Assembly (NCBI RefSeq): GCF_016859285.1
Contig: NC_053417.1
Coordinates: forward strand, 14,563,706 to 14,627,705
Origin: Xiphias gladius
Taxonomy: Eukaryota > Chordata > Actinopteri > Istiophoriformes > Xiphiidae
Length of the DNA stretch: 64,000 bases
Direction: 5' to 3'
Below the pieces are notes generated by a model. That model saw nothing but the letters and a program-made list of their open reading frames with translations. It had not been told where the DNA came from and ran no database searches. Shown in pieces: positions 24,060 to 63,119 of the stretch. Position 1 is the first letter of the stretch, and each line of letters starts with the position of its first letter. The position numbers and the translations under genes are program-made.

Positions 24060-24810
24060 GTCAATGACGGGAAAACGGTTGAACGGCTGCTGCCCCGGAA
24101 CCGAAGCTTACGAGGACCGTTGAATGCAGCATCCAAGCCACATAACAAGCCGCTGGAATCGACACGTAGCGCCGCTGCCCTCTTGCGGTGGAGGGAGCGA
24201 ACTGCCGGTTTTGTTCAGGAGGATGATGAGCCCTGTGGCAAGTGGGCTCGCGCAGGCAGAGCGCCTCCGTACACACGAGAACCCGCCGAAGGCCGTCGGA
24301 GTCCTGCGTTGTAAATTCTGTACATAAGTTACTGACATTATTCGGGTACACATGAATGGCCAGTCGCACAACTCGGAGCCGACACACCGAGCAGCGAGCG
24401 GGGGGAAATCTGCGAACCGGCTGCAAGCATCGTCTGAACCGGAGCACGTACACCAAGTGCTCTCTGTGCGTCTCACACACAGACCGAGGCTCGACGGCTC
24501 CTGTGGGGATTTTCAAGCCGACAACAACGCGGCGAGCGAGTGAAATGTGAAGGGAGGAACACACGGACCCGCCAATTTTTTTTTTCTAAAATCTTTTTGT
24601 AAATGTATTTTTTTTTCAGTGGGTGTAAAATAATCTTGTAAATGTAATTGTAAAGCTCGTGTAACAACGTTTGTAAATAGCTATAGGAATAATAATAATT
24701 TAAAAGAAAAAATCCAGTTATCAGTGAGTTAGCTAGCTGTCTGGACTGACCGGCTTGGTTTTTTAAAATAAATATATCGCTGGACCGACGAGCTACGATG
24801 TTTCATTTGG
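24060..24810 (+). promoter_or_regulatory. CpG-rich candidate promoter and non-coding first exon of WNK3
   Basis: 24,060-24,560 is strongly CpG-enriched against AT-rich flanks. An AT-rich segment follows, then a strong donor, TTCATTTGG|GTGAGT, at 24,811. The next suitable acceptor before the WNK3 start codon is TGTCTTGCAG ending at 32,397. Vertebrate WNK3 transcripts begin with a non-coding exon, which fits this arrangement. The TSS and exon start are inferred. A 167-codon minus-strand frame overlaps the island but resembles no protein I know. Confidence 0.5.
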
Positions 24811-25124
24811 GTGAGTGATGTTTGTTGTTATTTTCCTATTGCGGTGCACATAGTAATTGTCGTGAAATTGTGCTTTCACTCCAAGACTGTGATCCCCAGT
24901 GAGACCTGATTGTTACGTAGTCCAGTCTCTTTAAATCACTGCGTGGTCGCCCGTGAGGTATTTATCCTCTCCCACGGCAGCTTGTTATTCTGAAATAAAC
25001 CGTGCTGTGTAGAAACGCCGAAGTGCGGACCCGCGGGCGGACTCACCGACGGGGCCCTCAGACGCGGACAGTGAAGCCCATCGTCGGAATGATTTGCTGG
25101 TGCTCGGGACACTAAAGGCCGGGA

Positions 25125-25128
<4 letters not shown>

Positions 25129-25164
<36 letters not shown>

Positions 25165-25173
25165 GGGGGGGGT
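25129..25173. repeat. (TG)n followed by poly(G)
   Basis: About 16 TG units run into a tract of about 11 G residues. Confidence 0.95.
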
Positions 25174-25963
25174 GCTCTCATTTGTGGCGGGGTCGGTCGT
25201 GTCAGTCACTACGCTCTTGTCCTGCATGGTGATTGTACTTTTTTGTCTTTCCCCGTTTGCATGACGTTCACAAAGTCAGCTGAGCTAGCCAGTAGCTGGT
25301 GCTTCATGGTGCGTGCACATCCAGGCATCGCTGCGTTGTGTTTGCCGTAGCCTATAAATAACGTACATTAATTGCCTTTTGCTTCAGAGCCAGCGAGTCC
25401 TGCATGACAGGTCAAATCATGCGGCCTTTGCTTTAAATAATTAGCACAATGCGTGTTTTAGGAAAATTACAGTTTCAACTGTGCCTCTTGTAAATAGAAA
25501 AAGCACATTAACTGTTTATTTTTTTATGATTGCATATGGTATCCATAAATTATGTATGATGATGAGCATCCCCTCCCCAACTCCTGTACTGATATTTTAT
25601 AGATGCATATCAAAACAATGCATCTGATAGACACACTGAGAGCAATAGTGGAGTACTCAAAACATTAGGGAGGATTCTTCCTCTGACAGCTGCTAAACTA
25701 CTGAAATCAACATTTTGCTGGTCTCTGAGTACTCCATCACCCATTAAAAGTTCAGACACCATTTGCCGGAATAAAAGGGGTTCAGTTTGTCGATATGAGC
25801 TGCAGGAGTAGTAAGCCACTTCAGGAACATGTAATCCTGATTCATCATTGGCTGCTGGAGGAGCCTTTCTCTCACCTGGATTAGAGGAATCCTTTGGTAT
25901 GGGATGGTTCTGCTCGCTGAGGGGAATGAAGGAGAACAAAAAGGGGGGTTAGATAACACATAT

Positions 25964-25971
25964 TCTCTCTG

Positions 25972-26006
<35 letters not shown>
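25964..26006. repeat. (CT)n microsatellite
   Basis: Impure TCTCTG units lead into about 13 perfect CT units. Confidence 0.95.
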
Positions 26007-26009
<3 letters not shown>

Positions 26010-27452
26010 AACAGTACTCTGTGTGTGCTACCTACACTCCACTCTCCCATGCTTGACCTGGATTGGACAAAAGTCCTTGTTGTGTGTTCAGCCTTGAGTT
26101 TCCCTAATGGGAAGAGAACAGTCATTGTGTGTTTGATTCTCATGGCCAGCATTCGATATTTTTTGTCAGGTTGCAAAACGCCGGCAAGACCGAAGACACA
26201 CACAGGGAAGCAGCATGTGCTGAACCAAGTCGTGCAATTATTGAGTAGTAGGACTGGTCTAGGAGCAGTTTTAATTTCATTATGTTTTCTTGTTCAATTG
26301 CACACACACTGCTCTTCAATGTCTGTTCCGGTTTTTGATGAAGGATTCTTTTCACGGTTTTCTTGAAGATCTATTCATTAAGAAATTAGCTTGTGAGTTC
26401 AATTTGTAGCGTTCTCTCTTCCCTACCTGTGCACTTTTGCAGAGTGCTTGTCCTGAACATTGTACTTAATTGTAATTGTGTCACACAATCATAGAAGCAG
26501 CACAGACAAAGTCAGCCCTTTGAAGGTTGACGCCTGCCACTTACAGTAATGTATCCTGGTGTGACTGTATGGCAGAAGCCCTGCCTGTTAGACATGGCCT
26601 GACTGAACAAATATTGTCTTTGTGTTTACCTGCCAGTGTGGTCAACAGCTGAGCTGCAGAGTTCAGATGCAGACCTGAGATCTTCAGAGTAGTTGCCGCT
26701 TGAAATCGGGCCCATTTGAGTTTTGGCCAGCACCTCTCAGAACTACCTCCGCCTTGACTCCCCACATCATTCAGCCTCCATCTCCTCTTTAAATCTCTGT
26801 GGGACTAATGCTGAATTGGAAAAAAACTGGATAGACCCAAGTGTTGCATTAATCGTTTGTAGAAAATTTGTTGTTACGGGCAGGTATTGGTTTGAATTTG
26901 GTTTGGATTTGATCTACGCAATAGTACTTGGTCAACTAAATTCAACCAGATTTTTCATATTTCTCTCAGGTCCCAGTCTCCAGCCAAGTGTATCTGCTGA
27001 ACCTCTGCACTCATTTCTGACTCCTCGGTATAATAAAGTTCACTCAGTCAAGTGATCAACAAATATAACAAACAAATTTAATATGCAAAAATAATATGCA
27101 AACTACTGTAGCTGGTGGTTGATGAAAAAACCTTGATAAGAGACTGCAAGAAAACGCAGACTTGCTGATAAAACACTTGTGCTATCATAACACTACACCT
27201 GAATTCTAACTGACATTACACCTGCTCTTACAATCAGTTCTAAGTTTGCAATTAAGCTTTTGTAGTATTAGTATTAGGCAATTAAGTTTTGAGAGGCTGG
27301 TTTAATGAAAAACAACAAAAAATCAAAAGGAAAATGTTGACTTTCTTGAAGTTGTTCAAAGAGAACTGCGTGAGCTCAGGGAAAACTGCTCAGTAGCAAA
27401 TTATTCCTGAAATTCAAGATTGTGATGGGAAATCATTCTGTGGATTTGAAAC

Positions 27453-28112
27453 TAGGGCTGTGACAAATAATTATTTTCATCATCAGTTACTCTGCTGATT
27501 GTTTTGATTAATCATTTGATCTATAAGATGTCAGAAAATAGTGGAAAATGTCCATCACGATTTCCACACCTAACTTGACGCGTTACATTAACACAAATCT
27601 TTGGATTATTATTTATGTACATTGCCCATATTCTTTATACTGTGAACATTTTCACATTCCTGTGAAATTTAAACACTCTACAGCTCTTTTCACTTTAAGA
27701 TTTCTCTTTAAAAATATATATATTTTTACATATATTTATAATAAATGTCTATTTTAAATTTATGCTTCTTGACTTTTGGAGTAGTTGTTTATTTTTCTCT
27801 TACTTTGTATATATTGACCGTTATGCACCACAACACTAAGACATATTCCTCGTATGTAAAAACCTACTTGATAATAAACCTGTTCTGATTCTGATATTGC
27901 TTGTTATTACAACCCAATGGTCCAGAACCAAACTACATGCAGTTAATTGTCACATAAGACAAGGAAAAGAAAAGCAGCAAATCCCGATTGAGAAGCTGAC
28001 ACGAGTGGTTTGGTATTTTTGCTTTAAAAAAATGCCTGAAATAATTAATTGATCTTTAAAATAGATGACAATTTTCTGTTGACTGACCAATCGATTAACC
28101 ATTTGAGCTCTA
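27453..28112. mobile_element. hAT-like MITE, interrupted by a LINE tail
   Basis: The left part begins TAGGGCTGTGACAAATAATT and contains ATAAGATGTCAGAAAATAG. The right part (about 27,900-28,112) contains CATAAGACAAGGAAAAGAAA, GCAGCAAATC and GATTAACC, and ends GAGCTCTA. Together they match the two halves of a very common teleost element I know by its ends (AGGGCTGCAAC ... GTTGCAGCTCT). Flanking 8-mers TTTGAAAC and CTTAAAAC agree at six of eight positions, as expected of an aged hAT target duplication. Between the halves lies about 320 bp of unrelated DNA. Confidence 0.8.
27582..27899 (+). mobile_element. LINE 3' tail (L2/CR1-like) nested inside the hAT-like MITE
   Basis: The segment ends ATTCCTCGTATGTAAAAACC, TACTTGATAATAAACCTG, then TTCTGATTCTGATATT. 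That is the familiar teleost LINE 3' terminus with a short TTCTGA-type microsatellite tail. It interrupts the MITE, so it inserted later. The 5' boundary is approximate. Only the untranslated tail is present, as is usual for 5'-truncated LINE copies. Confidence 0.65.
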
Positions 28113-28309
28113 CTTAAAACTGTTCCCTTTTTTTGGCTTCTAGTCAGAGTGCAGGTTGAGTGTATTGATAGGTTTCGAGCAAACCCGTAATTCTCCCTTT
28201 GCCCTCTGCACCCAGTCTCGCCGTGACACTGGATATACCCACAGAAACTGTTCTTATGCTAATATAATTACCTCATGTTTTCAGCCTTTTCCAACCACTA
28301 AAAGTATTC

Positions 28310-28360
28310 TTCTTCCTCTCCTCTCATCTCCTCTCCTCTCCTCTACTCTACTCTCCTCTC
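28310..28360. repeat. (TCCTC)n-like pyrimidine repeat
   Basis: Imperfect pentanucleotide units CTCTC/TCCTC extend over about 50 bp within a longer pyrimidine-rich stretch (28,300-28,680). Confidence 0.85.
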
Positions 28361-29557
28361 CATGCACAACTGTAGCTGCTTTTGTTCGGGCAGAAATTTA
28401 GCTATAGTCACTGCTTTCATTCACACAAACATTGGCACATATTTTATCAGGCAAAATCCCCCCCAGCCCCCTTTTTGTCTGTGCCACCCCCCTCTCTTTA
28501 TCTCTCCCTTGTTCTCTTTCACATACACATTTTTCCCACCCCTTCTACTACCCGGCCCCCCTCGCACCATCTCTCCTTCCCTCTCTCTCTGTTTGAAACT
28601 CTGCTGTCCGCTTGCTCCCACCAACTACAATCCCTTCCTGTCCCCCTCGCCACTTTTATTCACTCTTTTCATCTACATGTCCCCCTCAATTGCAAAAACG
28701 CCGCTGTCTGTGCGCACACACACACAGAGAGAGTCCCCTGGCTCGTCCTTTGTCTGCCTGCCTAATTTTCCAGCAGCAGTTTGGTTCCAGGGGATTAATG
28801 TGTGTATCCCCATGAAGTAAGTGATGAAAAAAGTGCAACCGAATTGCAGTGTATTTGACTTCTGTGTGTGCACTTTTGTTTTTTTTTGAGCAAGAGTAAT
28901 TGTATGTAGGGCTTCTTTCTCCTTGTCTTTAAACTTTGAGTACAGACGGCAAAAAATTCAAGTGAAAACAAACGCGGCCTTCAGTGGATTTTGAGAATAG
29001 AATAGAAATCACATCCTTGGCAGTCCTGAAGCATAGGTGTCACAATGATTTTCGCTGCACATTTCAGAGATGATTAGGCAGCTGCAGGTGTTCTCCCCAT
29101 GTCGGAGCCTCACTGAAGCCTGGAGGGCAGGCAGAGGGCAGCACGTCAGATGTTCGTTTCCCATGTACTCCAGCACTGATAGAAAAATGAACAGACAATG
29201 ATTCTGACATGTGAATCTGATGCACGCTACATATCTGGAGACATTTTGCTGCCAAAGCGAGATGTCACAGTTTCAGCTGTGCGGTATGTTTTGTTATCTT
29301 CAACTTTGGTTTACCACGTTTGCCAACATGGGCAGTTGCTTGGTCATTTGGCTGGTGTCAGGAAATTCCTTTCGGCATTCTTTCATTGAAAGGGGACATG
29401 CGGTTTGGGTTCGAGTGAGGGTTTGCTTTTGATGCGTGTGTGTGTGTGTTTTTGTCCATGCATAAAAGATAGAAAGAGTGTGAGATGGATGGAGAGAGAA
29501 AGAAGGAGTGAAACACAAAGTTTGTTCTAGCCTGCTTGTGTGTGTTTGATATCTGTA

Positions 29558-29559
<2 letters not shown>

Positions 29560-29600
<41 letters not shown>
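29560..29600. repeat. (TG)n microsatellite
   Basis: About 20 TG units, preceded by shorter TG runs at about 29,536-29,546. Confidence 0.95.
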
Positions 29601-29602
<2 letters not shown>

Positions 29603-32397
29603 AAGGGAGACTGGTGTGAGAGACAGTGATGGGGTTGAACGTGTGTGATGTACTGTGATAACTCTGTCCGGTATGTGGCTTTGGGAACTCCTTACCCTGG
29701 GGACATGGGTGAATAAGCTCCCGTTTAAAGGGCAACTTCCCTCTCTTTATCGCCTGTTGTTTTTCCCCCTTTATGCTCCCCACATCCTGTTAGCCTTTAC
29801 CTTTTTAGTCTCACTGTACATGACAGTATACCCCCTCTGGGTCACCCTAATGCAAATAATTTTCCCCTTAGTTATGGTCATCGTACATGAAGTCTAAGAT
29901 CAGTAATCCCTTCTCTATTATTTAGGTTTTTTTATAGTGCTGAAATGAGTAGTTGATTTACAGTGAAGACGGTTTTGATAGTTTCATTTATTGTTTAATG
30001 ATCTGAATGACCCACATTCTTTGGGTCAGCCTTCTCTAGCGTGAGGATTTGCTGCTTTTGTGTGTGTTTTTTTAATCATTTGAATTAAATATAGTTTTTA
30101 GCTGTTGGCTGACACAAAGAAAAACTATTTGAAAACATCACCTTGAAGTCAGGGAAATTGTGATGGGTATTTTTTCACTATTTCCTGATATGTATTGATT
30201 TGGGAAAAGCCACAGCCCTTCTGTTGCAGCAGGGTTGGGCAATATGAACATAGGCACAATATAACAGGAGATCTTGCCATACAGTCAAAGTAGCTGTACC
30301 ACTGTAATGTCTGAGTTAGTATCAGACCATCATGTGCGAGGCTACTAGCTTAATGCTAATTACAGGTTGCCTCTTAGAGCACATGTCTGTGTCATGGGAA
30401 TGTTGCTGAACTTGTTCCTCTGGAGCCTCCTAGCAGTTGGTCTATATCACCCTATTGTGTTCTTAATTTGACTGACAGCTACTAGCATTGCACGTCAGGC
30501 TCCTTTGCTTTGAGCCTGGAGAGACAACACGCTTGATGTGAGTGTTAATGACCGCATTATAAAAGAGATAATAGCTGCTGTAGGCCACTAGACGAGCCCC
30601 CAGTGGTCATGGTGGGCTTTGCTCATTAAAATTCTAGAAAAGGTCTAGATTTAATGCTGTGACTTTGACAGAGCCCGCCTGGCAGTGAGGAACATATTTC
30701 AGGGGCGAAGACTGACTATATTTACTGTATGTGGTTCTTGTGGATACCTTCGTAGCTAAGAGTGCTGTAACCCTAGACAGTAACGGCAATGGCCCGTGAC
30801 AGTCCCACGTGTTCAGTTGTAAAGTAATATGTGTTGAGTTGTAAACTAATATGCAAAGTGAATTAATACCCTGACCGCAGCTGCACGTTTTACGTTCCAT
30901 TTACTGCACCATTACTTTCCCAGGACAGACACATTCCTTCAGTGCAGCTTTTGTTGTTGGAATGCATTAGCCATGCTCTTCCTGCAAGTTCAGATCCTTA
31001 AACATAAATGGTGAGTTTGGGCTTTATTGCGTCCATAATTGGTGGCTCAACCCTTTTTGGCTCCAGAGTAACTTCAGGCTGACTAGTGTCTAATGAAACA
31101 GCTGTGATGCAGCCGCCTAAAGATCATTGGCTGTCGGAAGGCAGAGGACATACATTACCTAGGAACAGATGGAGAGTGATAGAGGAGAAGTGAAGATGAA
31201 GACGTCAAAAATTTCCCCCTACTGTACAAACACTCTCACGCACATAGACACAAACCCGAAAAGCAAATGTGTTACGGTCTTGCAGGGAGATAGCCACGTC
31301 AGAGGAAACCCACTGTGTCCAGCTTCACCTTCTGCTGGCAGAGGATATTACCAATGGCCAGTTTGAAACTGTCTCTTGTCAACCTGCCTCAGTGGTTGAC
31401 TGGATATGCACTGAGTAACACTGTTGGCTAATGCCTGTGCCGATGATAATAATAATCACAGTTGTGTATATTATGAGCCCTTTGTTGCAGATGTGAGGTA
31501 GTCACTCCAGTACAGTTTGACAGTCCCACTGCGTATGAATTATTCACACTCAAGTGGCCCAGAGTTCATCATCCATATTTAATAGTTGGGATAGCATACT
31601 CCTAACTGCAGCTTTCTGTTGGCTAATGGAGCTGTCGAACACAGCTTAAATCATAAGACTCTGATGAATGTGCACTTGATGATTGATGAAGGCATGTGCA
31701 ATTGTTGACCAGGCTAGCTGGATATTCTTTGAAGACTCTTTGGTTTAAATGTCAAATTCTAGTCTATAACAAAGATGAAGCTTTTATGTGGCAGATCAAG
31801 CAGATTAAATGATTGCTTTCCAAATGAGTTTCAAAATATATTAGGTATTAGTCTGGTTGCCACAGTTCACCACTGAGTCTGAATTAACATTGTCCAATTA
31901 ATGATCTCAGATCACTTTGATAGGCAGATGTGGAAAACATATCTACTTTGAAGAGATCTTAAAAAAATCTGCATACATTAGGTTTTTCTTTTTCCTTTTT
32001 TTTTTTTTTGTGCAAAAAATAGCAGTGGTTAGTCTTACAAGAAAGAGCTGTTGAATCAGTTTAAACTTTTCTTCTTAGTAGAATGTTTCAGCATTACATG
32101 TCCAATCCTGTCTAATTTACACATTCTGTTACACAGACTGACTGGGCTGCTGTGACGATCCTTTTCCTTACAAAGGTGCTTTGGGAATTTTTCTTTGAGG
32201 TTATGTCTTTGATGCTGGTTCATTTTGTCCTTGTGAAATATAGGCCACCCTCTGACCTATTCATATGTATCTCATCAAATGCAAACAGTATCTAACTTGC
32301 ATTCTAATTTAGAGAGGTAAAAATTTCAACAGCATGACAGCAATTCTCTCTTCTGACTGTCTGTGCATTAATGCAGTGTCTTGTTTATGTCTTGCAG

Positions 32398-32870
32398 GGT
32401 TTACTTGAAGATAATCACACAACAACAGTTTGAAAGAAAAACACTGCAGCTTTCCCAACAGACTTGATAAACCTTGTTGTTTAGTGTGTGTTTGCAAGAC
32501 CTGGGAGACATGTGGTTTTCTTTGATTAGTACTGCACCTAAGTGGGTTCTGAAGAAAATGTAGGAAATGGTGAGGAGGACAGTGAGGACAGAAACTATTC
32601 TCCAGCAGCTGTGGTCTTACCCTCTTGTGCTACCATAAAGCATCAAAGAAAAGGAAACACAGAGAGGAAGAGAACGGAGGAAAAGTAGGAGTGGGTCACC
32701 GCTGTGACCAGGCAAGGGCTTCAGTCATTTGCAGCACTGGAAGAACAGCCTGACAGACTGGAAGGGGTGAGTGGGTGACCACAGAAAGAGAGAGAGACGG
32801 GGACTGACGGAGGAGCAAAGGTTTGGAGGAGGAGGAGGAGGTCTAGGAGGGGCTGGAAAGGCCACTCTTC
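32398..32870 (+). other. WNK3 5' UTR portion of the first coding exon, with two upstream ORFs
   Basis: The stretch lies between the acceptor TGTCTTGCAG and the WNK3 start codon. It carries uORF1 at 32,510-32,563 (17 codons; its last sense codon is ATG followed directly by TAG) and uORF2 at 32,567-32,638 (23 codons). Neither overlaps the main start. I see no other ATG between 32,639 and 32,870. They could reduce initiation at the main ATG; whether the whole stretch is in the mature mRNA is inferred. Confidence 0.5.
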
Positions 32871-58784
<25,914 letters not shown>

Positions 58785-61500
58785 AACCAAGGCGAAGTGT
58801 GAGGTCGATATAAAGGTGTAAGAGAAGGAAATACTAAGTTGATCAGGATGTAAAGCAGATCCATTTGGAGTGTTAGTTCTGTGTATGCATGAGAGAGTTG
58901 TGACTGCAATTAATATATGGATTAAAGTGTACTTCTGGATGAGATGGAGAGTGAATGTGAGACATGATAGATTCTAGTATGTAGAGAAGAAGAGAAAAAG
59001 AAGACAGAGGGTAATATGGAACACAGCAGCCGGGATTTATGAATCATGGTATGTTTGGGTATTGAGATGTATAAATTCTTTAATGTATGAGTGTGTGCAT
59101 TTATGAGTGTGGGTGAGTGTTTATGGATTATCCTAGTACATATCCCTTATGTCCTTTGACACAAATTAACGTTCATGTTTTTGTTTTCAAACCGACTCAG
59201 TGGGACCTGAACTCTCCCTAAGCAGAGGCAAGAAGGACAAATTATTTGACAGTGTGTTGACTTTTTTGGTTAATTTGTCAATGCTTACAGTGAAAGGACT
59301 ATCAATTTTAAAAGTGCAATTAGTAATGGTCATCTGATTTGATCAGCATGTATTGTATTGATTTGTCTGTAAGGCATAAAATATTTTTATAGAAGCACAG
59401 TGATGAAACCCAGACGCATAGAGCATTTTTCATGATCGTTACATGATCTTTTAAAAACCGCTGGCCTACAGCACAAGGCGTTTCAATGGGCAATGAAAAA
59501 AAAAATGAAACAACAGCATGTTACACAGTAGAGCACGGTAAAGTTATCTGGCTACCATCATTACCACAATTGCGACCAAATACATTGTTGCATTGTTGTG
59601 CACCGTAAAGCATGTGCTTAATTTGGATTATTTTGAGTTTTTAATATAAGAAGCAGTCTGAATGACGATGAGTGATATGATATTAATTCAGAGGAATTCT
59701 TAATATTATGGTAAATTGAAATATGCCATCTATATTCAGTGGATACCTGGGTGGACTCAGCCCAAGACTGCATGACCTTATGACTAACTTGACTTGCCTG
59801 AGTGCAAACTGCTTGCACTTGCTCTTTATTCATGAATCTCACATCTACTGTTTGCAGCCTACTGAGATAATTAATCAAACATTTGCTTTCAGTATGACAC
59901 ATTTTCACATTTGAGATCTGTGCTTTCAGTTTGAGCTCCACATATCAAAGTATATCACAGTGTCATGCTGAGGAGGAGAACAAAAAAGAAATAAAACTGC
60001 CAAGTTAATATAGACTGGGGAGACCATATGGGTAATTCTCATATTGCCTTTTAAAATTACTGCATTTTTTGTGAGTGTGTGAGTGTATATTTTTTATGTG
60101 TGACAAAGCTTTGTGATAGTCCCATGGTATATTGCATTTTAAACTGCACCCCTGTTTCTTTCATTCAAAGCGGCCTCTCAATTGTCACTTTGCCCAACTG
60201 AAAATGTTTACTCTGCTAATGTCTGGGCTTGTTTCTTCAAGAAACAAAACAAGGGAGAGCTTAGACCATATACCAGTTGTAAGTTTGATGTCCAACACTG
60301 TTGTGGGATCCTCACTTGCTTATTTGTCAACTTTGTTTGGCGTTGTACAATTTCCTTATTTCAATTGTGAAGTATTTAGTCCCCAACCATAGGCTGTCAG
60401 TGTGAGTACATCTGTCAGAAGCTGTCAGAAGTGCAGGCCATAATTGTGCTTTATGCACAATGCAAAAGATTTCTTAAAAGTCAAAAACGTTCCATTATAA
60501 TTATACCTGCAGAGATACACAGAGTAATATATCAGCAGCAGATATATTACTGTACATTTTATTGGGTTATCCGTGCATCCATACACACATTTGACCATCG
60601 ATCGTCAGCCGTTAATCATTCTTTTGGCATAATAAGTAGCCTGTAGTCAAAGCAGCATTTCTGTTTTATTGATGATAGAGATTGTGTGCCACAGAAAACG
60701 GGAGATTGTACAAGTTGTTAAAGACTGCTAAATGTGGGTCAAAGAAATTTAAAACATGAATGGTTAAGGAGGACTAGTATGTGATAAAGGGTATGGTTGT
60801 TCAGAAACTAAAATTGCATAATCTAGAGTATAACAATGGTTTCTGTATATGTTGCTTTTCAAGACAACCCACATTTTCACAGAGATGTAGTTCATTATTA
60901 GTGAAGGTGAGATACTGTGCTGTAATGTCTGATACTAACATGTTGACCGCAAGCTACAGCTTAACGATCATGACTCATGATGTGGAGCTGGCTTTGTCCT
61001 TGAAGTGTTACCAAAATGTTATCTAAAAGATAAAGATTATTTTTGTATTTTGAAATGGGGTTGTACAAATTGTAAAATTGTGTTCTCATCACTATAAATC
61101 AGAGGTTATTTGAAACTAGAAAACACTGGTTTTCATCCCTGTTTACATGGGACTCCCCTGCCTTGATATACCTCTCTGAGTCCACATTTTTGGTCATTTT
61201 TGAAATCTTATTTCAGTTTTGAACCGCGAAAACCTGAATGATACATAACAGAATGACACAAGCCTACCTGTTGGGCTGCAGGTCAAATATAATGAACTTC
61301 CAAATTAATGCAACAAAAACCTGGGGAGTCCCAAATGGCATGACTGAGAACCAATAATAAAAGGACATTTGGGAAAAGGAACCTTGAAAAATAAGGTATG
61401 TTGCTGGTGATTTAGCCTCTGTAAATTGTAACTAATTCAACTGTTGATTTTATTTATGTTTTGTAACTAATGAAAATAAATGATGTTAAACATCGAATTA
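58785..61500 (+). other. Probable WNK3 3' UTR
   Basis: No coding exon is seen after the stop. Poly(A) signals AATAAA occur at 59,990-59,995, 61,356-61,361 and 61,475-61,480. The last, followed by TG-rich DNA, may be the distal site, giving a UTR of up to about 2.7 kb. Short open frames here are featureless. Confidence 0.5.
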
Positions 61501-63119
61501 GGACATTATGGCTTTTTTATTATGTGACAATTTCAAGCCATGTACTCCTGCAAACTGCAATTGCTTATGTGTAAGTTTGAGGTGGCAAATCAGACTTTGA
61601 CACAAGACCAACATGAAGGCCAAGCAGAGCCAATTGGTTGTTACATATACTGTATGTACGAATTATAGTTAATTTAAATCAAGTATGCCTAAAGTCACAA
61701 TTAACATCATGTCTGATTTTGCTTTTGTTAAAGATGAGTTATTATCTCATTATTGCCCAGCAATGCAACTTACACAGAATATCTCTAACAAATGCAGGAA
61801 AAAAGCAGGATTGATTTACAAAGTATATTCCATTAGCACAGAACAGTATGACATGATAATAATAAAATAGAGTATTCAAATTGATGACATTTTAAAATTA
61901 TTGGAACCATTAATTTCAAAATCTAAAAGTTGTGGTATGCATTGAAGTTATGTGTGATTTTTAGTAAGATATTTACGTACCCAAAAACAAATGATCACAA
62001 ACCTGATTGATTTGGAATCGTGAATTTATAGGTAAAACATTATTTTCAGTTGATGAATACGTAAATTAAAAGGTAAAATGTGCAGACTGAGATGATTACA
62101 TTAAATGAATCACACATGATTTATTCATTTTTTTCCTGACACCTTATGATTTATTATTTCCTTTCAGATGGATTTATTTTAAAATGTATTTTGAGTTGTA
62201 GTCTAATCTGCTTTATATCCAATAGTGAATAAAGGTATAGCCTAATCGTTCCAGTCCTTTGTATACAGACAGAAAATATATCTTGCTGGAAGAAGAAATC
62301 CTGGTATGAAAATAAAATTTAAGATGATGTGCAAAAAATTCATTTAAACATCTCTAGATTTTTGGTTACTTTGTACATTTTACTAATGTGTTCATTAATG
62401 AATGCATTTATTGTCATTTATTAATTTTTCTATAAAGTATATTTGCAAATAAACATTGTTTGAAGGGCACTGTAAAGTATGGGATTCAATTTCTGCGACT
62501 TCTTTTTAACTGAAAACAATTAAATTCAAGTTACATAACCTATATACAACAACAAAAAGGAAACAAAGTGCCAGAGTTAGTAATTACAACATTATACAGA
62601 AAAATATGCAGTAAAAGAAATGTGTGATGCAGGAAGCCCTTTATATTCAACAGAAATCAATTAATATGTAGGAGTAAAAAAATACTAAAATAATTTAAAA
62701 AACGGTACATATGTATATTCACAAGTAATAATGTTGTAGGTTTTAAAGATTGTACGGGTCAATTTTTTATTTTGCAAGTCTGCTAAAGAGTTTGAATATG
62801 TATAACTCTCTATCTGACCATTTAATTTAATGTACATGGAATTTGCCACAGATAAATAATTGAATTTAAAAAATGACTTTCTCTTCAGTTGAACTGTTCT
62901 CAAAATAAATTTAAATATCACTAACATACAGCATGATCATATGATCAGTTTTCCAAAAATATTTAGGTTTACATGCAATGAGCAAATAGCTAAGTGAAAA
63001 ATTGTATATTTTTTTGGCTCAAAAAAAAAAAATCAAAGGAATAATTTATAATCTGTTTAAACCTTTCCAAACATTCTTTACAAGGTATGTCCTATGTAGA
63101 ATTTCAATGTTAAATTGAA
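61501..63119. other. AT-rich intergenic DNA
   Basis: Very AT-rich stretch with many AATAAA/TTTATT words on both strands and no recognisable exon, repeat family or RNA gene. Further distal WNK3 poly(A) sites (for example near 61,860 or 62,448) cannot be excluded. Confidence 0.5.

Larger units (their letters stand above)
24811..32397 (+). other. Inferred WNK3 5' UTR intron (no gene recognised inside)
   Basis: About 7.6 kb between the candidate first exon donor and the acceptor of the ATG-bearing exon. It holds microsatellites and a nested transposon insertion, listed separately. No coding exon is visible. A GGGTTGGGCAATATG word at about 30,231 resembles one end of a teleost hAT MITE, but no partner end was found. 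24,970-25,330 keeps moderately high CpG next to the candidate promoter. Confidence 0.45.

Noticed and set aside
24061..24564. 167-codon minus-strand frame in the CpG-rich block
   Set aside because: CpG-rich DNA lacks stop codons by composition; no domain, no family resemblance and several overlapping open frames of equal quality.
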